In this document: positions 13,001 to 25,000 of the stretch, in pieces | Position numbering within the stretch: the first letter of the stretch is position 1 | How the letters are laid out: the number at the start of each line of letters is the position of its first letter | NCBI RefSeq assembly: GCF_963678635.1 | Contig: NC_087063.1 | Coordinates: forward strand, 28,656,599 to 28,720,598 | Length of the DNA: 64,000 nt | DNA from: Symsagittifera roscoffensis | Taxonomy: Eukaryota; Xenacoelomorpha; Acoela; Convolutidae | Reading direction: 5' to 3' | The notes under the pieces: generated by a model | Seen by the model: only the letters and a program-made list of their open reading frames with translations | The model's database searches: none | Told to the model about the DNA's origin: nothing | Translations under genes and position numbers: made by a program

Positions 13001-16000
13001 TATTTTGAAATCCAAAACAGCCAAAATTTTCTAAAATCATTTTAAAAAGATTCTTCAAAGTTTTTCAAAGATATCAAAGATTGATGGACTTGAGAAAAAT
13101 GCTAGTCGTACAATTCCATTAATTAAAAAAATGCGAGTTATGCAATTTTATTAATGGAAACTATGCTTATCGCGCTGTTTTCGTTCAGTTTTTATATTCA
13201 ATGAAATTGTATAGAAATGTACGATAAGCCTTTTTTTCATAAATGAAAATTGTACTACAAGCATTTTTTGTCAATCCGGGTAGGGAATGTTGTCAAATCG
13301 GAACATAAGAGTTTTTGTATACAAACATATTGGTTTATTGAATCACCAAACCATTTGTCATTTTTTATTAAGCTTTTAAGCGAACACTTTTGTCGGTGGC
13401 CAGTCAATGAGATGAATGGTCCAAGAGCAGAACAACAGACAACTTTTTGTTTAAACGGGCTTCAAAAATTAATAAATCAAACTTTAATTGTGTAATTTGA
13501 TCAAGTTTTTTTGTATCAAAAATATGAATTGATTAAAGTTATTCAATTTATGCTTAAACTATTCGTTTTTCCAGTAATAGTGACTAGTATAATAATTGTT
13601 TTTCGTTTGATTAAATTTTTTCGGCACTATTGCAAAATAAGTTTCCGAAATTAGTGGCTTTCGTCTTATTTTCTGTCGGCTAGCTTGCCATGATATATTT
13701 GTTGTGCAGCATCACAAATGGTGAAAAGCTTCGCTTCATCTCTATGAGTGGAAGTTGATTCAAAGTCTCTGTGTGGAAGTTGATTGAAATTATTTATTGT
13801 ATTTGTAAATCACGATAAGATATTTTTTTCGGTTTATTTACCTTAAAGAGTGAATTAGCTTTCAATTATTTACAGTCCTCAATGATTTATACTTATTTGC
13901 AGATGGGTACGAAGATGTATCATGTTACTTTTTGTCCACATCTCCGAACTTCATCATTATGAAAATTCTATGCGCAGCCGAGATGATCATGATTGATGTT
14001 TGCTCAAATTTAATCTCGATAGTTACTGCTATCGACTTCAAAAGCTTTCTCATAGACTTATTTCTAAGCGTTCAAGTTTATGGATCGAAATAAATCATTC
14101 ATTTTTGGGTTTTATCGGGTTTTCATAATAAATGTGTATTTTAATAACTAGAAAAATCCGCGAAACGTTTTTTTAGAAACCAAAGTAAAAATGCCAATTT
14201 CGGAACCATTTTTAATTCATGTTGCAAGTTAATGTTTCAATTTGATGACTTTCAATTCTTTTTGATTTTTATAACAAAAATTGCTAATCAATACAATATA
14301 TTGACACTTGCAAAAGCAAATGTATGGTAATCGGGAACTAGATTTACATTTTTTCCCGAATTAATTTTTTTTGCAAATTTTCAACTTGCTATTTTATTGA
14401 ATCTTACAACTTCTAGAGGTAAGGCGGACGCCTTTGCATCCTACGGTCTGGTATTTGAATTCCGGCTGGACCTTGTTTTTTTAATTTGTCTGCGGCAATT
14501 GAAAAGAAATTTTCCTTGAAAAAAAATTTCCGGAATAAAAATATTTTTTGAACTTTCGTTTTCTGCTCAAAGTTTGTCGGCTTAAATGCCACATCACGGA
14601 ATTTTTGTGCTGTAAGCAAGTATCATGGTATCAAGTTTTTTGTAGTTTCAATGGGACTTCAAACTTAAAAAAAAAAATTAGAAAACCAATTTTTTTACGG
14701 TTCAACCGGTGTCTACTCAAAAATTGTCGGCTTCGTTTCCGACTCGAACTTCTTTTCCGTTGCTAATTTAAAGTTTAAATGTTTCGCTTAGCTTGTTTGC
14801 CGAGAATTTCTATTTGATAAAACAGATAAACCGAAGATGTATGGGATTGGGATTTTTATTGTTTTTCATTGAGAATTTTTTTTTATTTTTATGGAAGCTT
14901 CATTTCACGATGAAGCGAATGGGTTTATCCGGGAAGCTCGACGAGCAAGCTTTGTTAGCTTAAAAGTTTTCTCAAGAACAATCTCTTGATTTTCAAAAAC
15001 CGGGGTATCAGTGATAAACTGCCTACTCCCATATGTGTTTGCAACTTTCCCTAGTCTCGTTTTTCTCCACCCTTATATCGACAGCCTTGGAAAAAGTCTG
15101 CGGGGGACTATTTGACCGACATTTTCCCCAAAAAACTACCCTCCTAGATCTGGCATTTGGTTTCAGTGAATAAAACACGTGTTGGAAAGTTCCCCTGCTT
15201 AGGTGGCTACGCTCAAATCCTTTAACACGAAAGCTTATGGTGCCCGTATATTCTCGAAAACTACCCTACCATATTTGATATTTTATGCTAAGTCTTAAGA
15301 AAGGGTTGTAGAAAGAGCCTTTGCATAGACGAGTAGTTCCAAATTTCTCTACACAAAATTTTGTTTTTAACCGTTTTTTGAAACTTTTTTTGTGATAACT
15401 ACACTACGTTCACATATCTGAGTTTTTGTGCTCAATAGAAATTAGAAGTTTTGATGCATAAAAGCAGCTATGACTCTGTGAAATGTCAAATTTTTGATTT
15501 ATTGACCGTTTTTGATTTTTTTTGTTAACTGTCCTGCCAAATCTGATATCATACGTTTAATCGAAACAACAAATTTTGAAAGTATATTTAAATAATTGGC
15601 TACGCCCAATTACTTTTTGAAAAAAATTTTGACCTTCATTTAACAGTGTTCCGGAAACTGTTTGGCTTACTCGAAAACTACCGTGCCAATTTTTAGGTTA
15701 ATTGTTCAATCGAGAAGTCCGGTTTTGGGAATCTTCCATTCTTTAGCGACCACGAACTGCTTTTGCTAGAAAAAGTTTTTGCATTTCACAAAGTCAAATC
15801 TCATGTTTCCAGAACCCCATTAACGCTTATGATTTAATAACTCTAAACTATAAGGTCAGAGAAGTGAACATTTTGATAAAGGAGAAACCTGACTTTAAAC
15901 AAAACAAAAAATCAATTTCTCAAGTTAATTATCCCGTCTATCCAGTCACTAGTTTTTTCTTGTCACCATGTTTCCACTGCCCGTTTCAATCAGAAAAATG

Positions 16001-19000
16001 GGTAGCGGTTTAATAATTGTTAATTTACTGATAAAATCCGAAATTAGAGTTAGTTCAACTAACTAAATGACGCATTTTTTGTTCATCTTTTTCATTTTCC
16101 CTGCTCGTTTCTAAATATGTTTTTAACAATTAATGCTCAATACATTTTTGGTCAGTGACTTGCACACGCTGTTGATTTCTGGTCTATAATGTTGTGAAGA
16201 AACACGGTCGATTTTGAAGATGACCGTTTAGTAGCTATCTTCTTTATGATTTTTTTTCGAATTTGGACTGATTCGGATTTTTTGATTGCAATACAACTTG
16301 TATATTCACAATGTTCAGGATATATATTATAACTTTTATATATTTAAATTACTAACTTTTTTCAGTTTTATTTTTTTCCTTCTCTGTATTGCTAATTTTG
16401 AAAAACGCCCATTCGCCCTGTGCCAGCTGTTTTTTTTTGCATCGCACTAGGTTTCGTTCTGGGACATTTAAAAGAGTAAAAGAGCTGTAATGAGTATGTG
16501 CTTCTTTTCAGACAACCCGTTCTTCTTCAACGTTGATCAGATAAGGGAGGGCAAAGTGTCGGCCTATGGTCCGGGACTGACTGCTGGACTTGTGGACCAG
16601 CCTTGCTTCTTCACCGTCTCAACCAAACAAGCCAAGGGACCAGGTGTGAAAATTAATCATTAATTTATTCATTCACGACTAAATCGATGTTGATGTTGCC
16701 CCCAACTTTTTCTTTTCCGATCGTTTGGTTACAATTTTAAGTGATCAAATAGAAAGTGAAAAAACTACTCTTTTGAAGTTTCCACTATTGGAGCCATTTT
16801 TTCCTTTCTTTCTGGATGGTTTTTTAAATTTTTCTGCGCGAAAAATCAGGTATCAGAATGCAAGTTTACGGGAAATTTTTTCAAACCAAAGGTACATTCG
16901 ATTCTCTTTGTCTAAGTATTGTATGATGGCATACTTTTGTATGTTTTTCACTTCACTTATCTGCGGTTTTTGCCGAGTAGTTTCACCTCTGTGTATGAAG
17001 TGGTGTGAAAAATCATCAATTAAACTTAAATGATCATCTAAACGTCAGTTATATCACAGAAGGTATCAAAAAATGCAAAGCGTCATTTAGGTCGTGCGGC
17101 AAATTGGTGGTTTTTTTCGGCCTAATATAATTTAAGAGCGCGACATTTAGTGATTGAAGTTTGATATTCAGAATCGTATTTAGATCCAGTCGATCACTTT
17201 TGAGCTGTTTCATTTCTGCTTTCCATTACAGAACAGAAGTGTCCGCGCCAGTTTCCGATTTCCCAAACCACCACCAAAATAGCCGAGATAGGCGTATTTA
17301 TGTCATTTTTTGAGATTTGCGCATTGGAGCGCAGAAAGTAGCAAGAAAAGTGGTACCAGGACAAAACTTTGAATCTTTCGACTGCCATTTTACTTGTTAC
17401 GGATATTTTTGGAAAAATTATTAGTTGATAAAGCTTTGAATTTGATTTTTTTTTTCGTTTGTGTTTCCTCTTTTCATAGCTAATACCAAGTCCTAATTGT
17501 TATGAATAGAAACTTTTCAGGAATTTAAGGGGCCAATGGATCAATAGGTACCTTCCAAACAATGAAAAAATAGGGCAATTATTCGAAAAACAACGGCTCG
17601 AAATTGTTCAAAACATATGGCAAAGCACTTACGGTTTGTTAAAAGATGTCAAAACACGCCAAAAACGACGTTTTAACTTACGCCTTGGAAGGTTTGGTAA
17701 AAAACGCGTGTGTGCAAGTACCTTAATTTTGAAGGTTCGAGTCACAGACTCAATGTTTCTGCTTTCTCGTCAAAATATAGAGATAGTGGGACCAATCATA
17801 ACAACTAATTTGTCAAGACACCAAAGCTTTGTTTTTCAAATTTTCGTATCGAGAAATGGCGTGCTAACGAATAACTTAGATGACTTTTTAAAGCCTGATA
17901 TTATCAAAATTTTCGCGACAAAATAATGTGGAACCGCAAGAAAATTAAAAGAACGAAAATCAAGTTTTGCTTATTTCAAAATTAATTTTTTGTTTCTTTT
18001 GAAACGACGTTATTTCCAAAGTTAACTTTCTTGTAAAATTGTGCTTGCAGGAGGTAGGTCACGTGATAAGACAAAAAACCAACTTCTCATCTAACTTTTC
18101 AGCTTGTGTTATTTTTACTCAATCTTTTAGTTTCTCATTTATCATGCTTTAGCCTTTCACTTACGTTTGCAGGTGTTCTTGATTTGTTTCCATTGAAGAA
18201 AAATGGCCAGTAATAGAAATGAATTGTTGCGAGAAAATTTTTTCTAACATTTCTATGGTTTTCTTCGAATCAGTCTTAAGATTTTGCTTTCACAGATAAT
18301 ACCTAACTTATATTCTCTTCGCTTTTACATTTGCGGTTTGGTTTTCGTTATGAAGTTTTTAATTTCGTGAAAATTGTATTAATTTTTTTTAGGTGGTTTG
18401 AAGGTATCCGTGCAAGGACCATCGCGAGTTGAAGTCAATTGCGAAGATAATGGAGACGGAACATGCACGTGTCAGTTCACTCCCACGGCACCCGGGGAGT
18501 ATGTAGTAGAAATCTTCTTCGATGGAAAACCAGTCTATGGGTCACCCTTCACCTCCAAGGTCATTGACCCATTCGCACCCTCAAAGCAGGCTTTCATCCC
18601 AATGGGATCCGAGAGCAAGGTGACATTGAAGATCTCGGAGCCAGACATCTCAGTTCTGACATCGACCATCAAGACTGCAAATGGTCCCGAGGAGCCATGC
18701 AAGCTGATGAGAATGCCGAACGGAAGCATCGGTTAGAAAAACGACAATCTGAAAGAGCAATCTCAAAATATAAACTTGTTTTGGCTCGGCGCGTTTTTTG
18801 ATTAGTTTCCCCTGTCTATAATACCATTTCAAAGTGCGAATACTTAAGTGAGAATATATATTTTTGGAGCGGAAACAACTCTTTTGTGATATGTTGCAGG
18901 AGTTTCGTTCACCCCGAAGGAGGTAGGGGAACACCTGGTGAATGTGTACAAGCAGGGATCTCACATCCCCAACAGTCCCTTCCGCATCAATGTCAGTCCG

Positions 19001-22000
19001 GCCGAGATAGGAGACGCGTCAAGGGTGCGAGTGTGGGGTCCAGGCACCACCCGTGCTGTGGCCAACCACAAGGCAAAGTTCAACATCGACATGTCAGACG
19101 CAGGTTTGTTTACTCGTTCTCCTTATGCGATGTGCGTTGATGAATGAAGATGCGACTTTATTTCTCATTAGAATTCCAGATTTTTATTTTGTATTAAAAA
19201 AAGGTTTGAATAACGACCGACCACTTTTCAATATCAGAATTGATAACAGAACGCATCAGAGCATCAAATTTTAAACGATGCATCCTTTAACTTCAAAGCT
19301 AAAGTTCAGAAATTTTTCAGAATGTTGTCATGCGAGTTAGAAATTTTATATTAGGATACTCCAACTTGTCTCTGTCGATGGAGGGTCCCAGTCAAGCCAA
19401 TCTAGACTGCACAGATACTGAGAACGGCTACTGCGAAGTGAGCTATATGCCGACGGAGCCTGGCGAGTACACGCTCAACATCAAGTACGGAGAGAGACAC
19501 GTGCCCGGCAGCCCCTTCAGCGTCGTCGTCACTGGCGAGATGGGAGATCTGAGGTACACTGAGAAGACATCCAAGACTAGGAAGAGCAACAGCCAGCTGG
19601 CTGATGTAGGCAACAGCTGCGAACTGTCACTCACTCTTCCAGGGGCCAATCCAGAGGACATGCGAGCACAGGTGGGCTTCACACTTGATAAAGCTCGGAT
19701 TGGTATAAATTGATTTTTTCCTTCAATTATAATCATGTTTAATCGTGAAAAAAAAACGTGATATATGAAACTAGCTAAATTATTTTTGATGAAAATCTTG
19801 GCTAATACGAATGAAATTATTTATGTTACAAACAAGTAGGGTCGGATCTAGGATTTTCTCTAGGGGTGGGGGGGGGGGGTGCGGATTTTCAAAAAATTGT
19901 CGAAAATTTTGACGACCTTTTTTTTAGGTCGACCAAATTGATTTTCCGAGCTCTCCTAAAGCACTAAAAAGACGCTGTTTTGGGCAAATTTTCCGCGCGG
20001 CAGGCAAATATTTTTGAAAAAACAGGTCAAAAAGCAGTTTTTTGTTTTTGGGCACTTTTTGGAAACTTTAGACGCGCGCTCCCCCTCAAAGTTAGTATAT
20101 ATTGGCGCCAAAGGCGCCTTAAGAAAAATTTTAGGGTTGGTCGGCCAAAAATGGATTTCTTACAAAGTACCAAAGGGGGCCCTTTGGGGCGGCAGGGGGT
20201 CGTCCCTGAGGGGGGGGGGGGGGAGCGTCTGCCACATTTCCCTCCCCCTAAATCCACCCCTGCAAGCAAGACATTTTTTTTGTTTTTAAATACGTCAGAC
20301 TTCTCAAGTTAAATATTTCTTAGTTGTCTCTTTCACTGCTTCGTGGTCTCCGACGCTTCCATCGGTAGGGCGAGCTAGTCGTAATGCGCTGTTGCGTGCG
20401 TGTTTTAGGTGATCAGTCCATCTGGCAAGCAGGAGCCGGCAACTGTTGGGTCTGACAGTCGTAATAAGTTCCATGTGTCGTTCACTCCTTCGGAGTACGG
20501 CATTCACCAGGTGCACGTGTTCCATCTAGACAGGGAGGTACAGGGCTCCCCCTTCCAGTTCACAGTCGGACCCATGGATGACCAGGTACCGACGCGTCAT
20601 GTTTTATTTTAAAAAAACTCGCAAGTTTTTTTAATTTTGACGAGAAGGACGCAGTACAAATAAAAAATTATGTTTTGGGCATATATTTTGTTGATTGTTG
20701 TTTTGTTATTTCTGGCAAAATTTCTACGCCAGGCTCACAACAATAGCATGTAGCTTTTCAGAAGGCCCGACAAAGCCGAAGTTAGCGTGAAATTGCGTGA
20801 AAACGCACCTAATTTTTGTCATAGAAGACGCGATATTGCTTGCGTAAATAGAAAACTAGGATCATCATATTACAAAAAAAAATTATGAATCAATAATCAA
20901 TTGAAAGTTCAATTTTCGCCAACCTAATACGCTTGGCTGTTTCGGCAAATTCATCTTGTGGCTCTTTGAACGCCAGCCCGGAGATAAATCAATCCACAGA
21001 AATTGTTCAGTTCTTGTTTTTCTGAAATATGATAAAATCGATTCTTCATGACAGTTATGATTATTTACAATACTGCACTAAAGCTCAGGGAAAACTTTAA
21101 TTTTTTATAATGAAAAAGACTTCAATTCAATGCGCATGTGTATTGATGAATGAATATGAAATGACAGTAAAGATTTGTCGTTGGCAGAACGGTTATCCAA
21201 TAAAGCTCACACTTGAAGATGACTGTTACTATACGAGCAAAAGTTTGCAATTGTTTTTGTTCGCAGGGCGCGAGTGCTGTGAAGGCATACGGGCCTGGTC
21301 TGCAGTTTGGAGAAGTGAACCAGCCGGCGGAGTTTGTGATTTTGACTCGGGAGGCAGGCGCCGGATCCCTCTCGGTGGCAGTGGAGGGTCCCGCCAAGAC
21401 TGACATCGAACTAGAGGACAACAAGGACGGCAGTTGCAACATACTATTCTACCCCACGCTACCCGGTGAGTCGCCATGATTTCATTTCAAAATGAGAAGT
21501 CTGGACAGTTTAACTGGACCTTGAAAACTTACTAAAAGATCAATTTCAAGTCCCAACAAATGCCACTGTTTATGATTGTCAAAATGTTAGATTTGTTTTA
21601 ACTTATCTGTCAATGTGTTCAACGCCTAAATTTATTTCAAGTAGAATTGTGATAGTGTTTTTGTTGATGTTTGTCAGGGGAATACCAGGTGAATGTGAAG
21701 TTCAATGACCAGCACATCCCCGACTCCCCCTTCCGAGTACAGGTGGTGCCTGGATCTCAGTCAGTCTTCCCCCAGCCAGACACAGGTCAGCACAACTCAT
21801 GCATTGTAATTATTGATATTAGCGAACTAAGTCCCTACGAACAAAGTGAAATCATTAATTTAGATATTGCTGTTTTTGTCTAAAAATTTGCGGTTTTTTA
21901 TTTGGATTTCATTTTGAGTTCAGATTATGTTCATATGCTAAAAAGAAGGCAAGTTACGCTCTTCAATCACAAAAGCACATATGAGTTTTATCTAAAAAGT

Positions 22001-25000
22001 CAATCGAAAGATCTCCGTGAAGTTCACTCATTAACGCCATATATTTTTGTTCCGACCATTGAAAATGGGGAGGATTATTGCATTCGGGTGTGCTTTAGTT
22101 TTTTTCCTTCTTTTTGTTTCCACGCAAAATCAGGTTTTCAAATCAAAATTTTGGGTTTTAGTAGATTTTCGAGCGAGGAAAGCAAGCGAGCAGGCTCATT
22201 ATAAAAGAATAAGCCATAAAACCTTAGCTGAACTCTAGTAAAATTAATATTTGAAATTTCTTGAGTGCCATCTTTGGAATAAAAACTTAAAATTTCAAAA
22301 CAATTCCTACAAAAAAAACGAATAATTGTTTTTTTTTGAATTTAAGTTTTTTTGTCTTTTTTGACTAAAAGCGTTACTCGAATAAGATTTTTTTTTGAAT
22401 TTAAGTTTTTTTGTCTTTTTTGACTAAAAGCGTTACTCGAATAAGATTTTTTTTTGAATTTAAGTTTTTTTGTCTTTTTTGACTAAAAGCGTTACTCGAT
22501 TTGCCTTTTTTGACTATGACCGTCAAATATGCCTAAGTTTTTGGTATTTGTCAGATCTTTTTATGACACAACTCGCAAAAAACAATGCTTGATTGAAAAA
22601 AAAAAACGTGAAAAAAGCGTTTTATGCGTTTTATGTATTTTTTGTAGAACTTGAAAAAAGCGTTTTGTGTTTGCGTTTTTTGTATTTTTTAAAACATGAA
22701 AAAAGCGTTTTATGTAATTGGAGCATACCTGCATGCTGCATTCTAAATGTCCATTTTTCATTTATATGCATTTATACTCTAGCTTACATTTGCGCTGCAA
22801 CAGAGATAGATATCACATTAAAGCTGGTTTGCACTTTTTGATTTTTTTGTCCAAACTCGAGCAAATAAAGTGAGGGAGCAGGCTTGCAATAGCCTTTTTT
22901 AATTGGCTTTTGCCCCATAATTTTTTCATTTGATTTTTTTAGTCATTTTTCTGCAAAACCAATTCTACCTTTTAACACACCACGTCGAAAAAACGACTAA
23001 TTTCTTGCCACGTTTATTTGGAAAAAAATTTGCTGTATTTTATAAGACAATGATCAAAAAAATCTGTGCTACTTGCGCAGTAACCGGCTATCCTTGTTTG
23101 AAATCTTAAACGGTTTGAGCATGTTTTCTTAATTGAACTATTTCCGAGTTTACCCGAGTTGATACCGAAGCGCACCATAGCACCATAGCACCACTCCCAA
23201 GTACAGTGAACTCATTTAAAAATTATTACATTAAGCGGCTGGGCAGTTGTACTCGCGCGCTCCAATCGATTCGTGACTGCAAACTTTCGTACCTGAGAGT
23301 ATTACCTGAAAAATAAAATTTCTATGTTTCAGGATTTGCACCAGAGGAGCCCGCTTCTTTCGTGATCACTCTGCCGAACGTGCACAATGCGAGGGAGATC
23401 GAGGCACGTCTCATCTGTCCTTCTGGAAGAGAAGTTCCCTGCGAGGTGCAAAAGATCGACAACCAAGGTAGCCTAACCATCGATCAACCAAACCTCAATT
23501 TATTATTTGCTTGTAAGAGGCTTTCAAAACTCGATGAGAAGAACTTTTTTATGATAAATTTCTGAGCAAGCAGCTTAACCTAACTATCATGCCTTCTCAC
23601 GCTTTGAGTATGGATCGATTTCGAATAAAAGCCTTAATTTGAAAAAATAACGGTTTGAATGATCGAAATTTTTCATGGTTCAGTTTCATTCACTACGCAA
23701 AAGAATTCGCATGACTTTAAATTTAATTGTTGCTAATACGGAATTTCAACACGGAAAAAACGTTAATTGTAAAAGTTTTTTAAGATCGTTTTTCCTATAT
23801 GGGTAAAATTCCAGGCAACTACTCGATCAAGTTCATCCCGGTCGAGAACGGAGACCACAGAGTGGACGTGTACGTGTGGGGTGCACATGTGCCCGGCAGT
23901 CCATTCCTCTTCAAAGTGGGGGCTGCGAGGGGAGATGCGACTAGAGTGTTTGCGGATGGACCCGGACTCTACCAGGGAGAGACAGGTCGGTAATAGTGGG
24001 TTACAGTATTCCAGCACATCGTGGTCTAGAGCAGTAGCAGATCTAGAGGGGGCGGACGCTAGATCCGCGCCTGTTCCAAAGTATAGCCTCCTAACTTCTT
24101 AAACTGGGAATAGGATTTCAAACAAGGAGGCTTTGAAGGAATTCTTTGATTCACTCTTGTAACAGTGTCATTGATCCCAGAGGGTTATTGATACTTCCAA
24201 TGGAGTGATGAATAAAAATCAAACTATATAGTTTTTAACCAAGTTATCCTCGCGAGAATTTAGGAACTACTATAGCGATTTTCAGGGAGTCATTTTCAGA
24301 ATAGGGAGAAGAGATTTTCAGTGAGAATATCAAGTTTTCTATTTGTACGTTAGATAACTCGTCAGTGATCGAGCTGGTTGTATGACATTTGATTTGATTG
24401 GTTAAAGCATTCGTTTTTTTTGTTTCGAGTGCTATGAACACTTAAACTAATTTCAGGCAAGTCGTGTGACTTTGTGGTAAACACGTGCAATGCGGGCAAG
24501 GGTACTCTTCAAGTAACTGTGGACGGACCCTCGAGGGTCACTATGGACTGCAAGGAAGTGGAGGAGGGATACTCTGTCAGGTAGGACATACACCAAATCG
24601 GGTGGCTTTACATTACGAAATCTATACTTAAGTCATAATGTACTACTCTTTTCAGGGGGCAATTAAGAAAAGTTTCTGAGTTTTCATCTCGGTTGAGCTT
24701 TGATTTTAGATGCGTATACGTAAATTCGAACTTTTTTGCTACAAATTACCACAAAGTATATGCTGCATGACTTGTATTTTATATGCGGCGTCACTCTCAA
24801 TCATCTTGGGTTCAAGTCTCTCCAATAGTCTCTTTGCTGCTGATCAATGGAAACTTAGCGATACTCATTGACGATGTAGGCTCTCATGTAGGCTCTCATA
24901 TTTTAGCCTTAAACAGCGCTGAGTTATCCATGATTTATTCAAAAAAAAAATCTCATAAGCTTTACCATTTTTCTGCTTTTTCATTGATTTTTAACTTAAA

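Larger units (their letters stand above)
11661..16511 (+). other. FLN: Long filamin intron after the hinge exon (4.85 kb)
   Basis: Phase 1 on both sides, so no exon is missing. It holds a dispersed-repeat copy (12065-12692), an inverted-repeat element (12721-13273), a tRNA-like fragment (~14.41-14.47 kb) and satellite array III (15.06-15.80 kb). I see nothing recognisable in 11.7-12.06, 13.3-14.4, 14.5-15.05 or 15.8-16.5 kb. Confidence 0.75.
22041..23100 (+). repeat. Dispersed repeat, copy B (expanded)
   Basis: The left landmark TTCCGACCATTGAAAATGGG is at ~22049 and the right landmark GCAGTAACCGGCTATCCTTG at ~23077. It is longer than the other copies because it contains a 3 x 59-bp tandem repeat and a second degenerate array. 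It lies wholly inside a filamin intron (21786-23332). Confidence 0.7.

Noticed and set aside
5229..14472. True tRNA genes at 5.23 and 14.41 kb
   Set aside because: Box A- and box B-like strings exist but no acceptor stem or full cloverleaf forms.
16725..17926. Open frames inside a filamin intron (16725-17033, 17636-17926)
   Set aside because: Flanking filamin exons join without them and they show no filamin-repeat signature or other domain.
20014..20312. Overlapping open frames at 19.98-20.31 kb
   Set aside because: They lie in the G-rich interior of the MITE at 19837-20262 and have low-complexity products.
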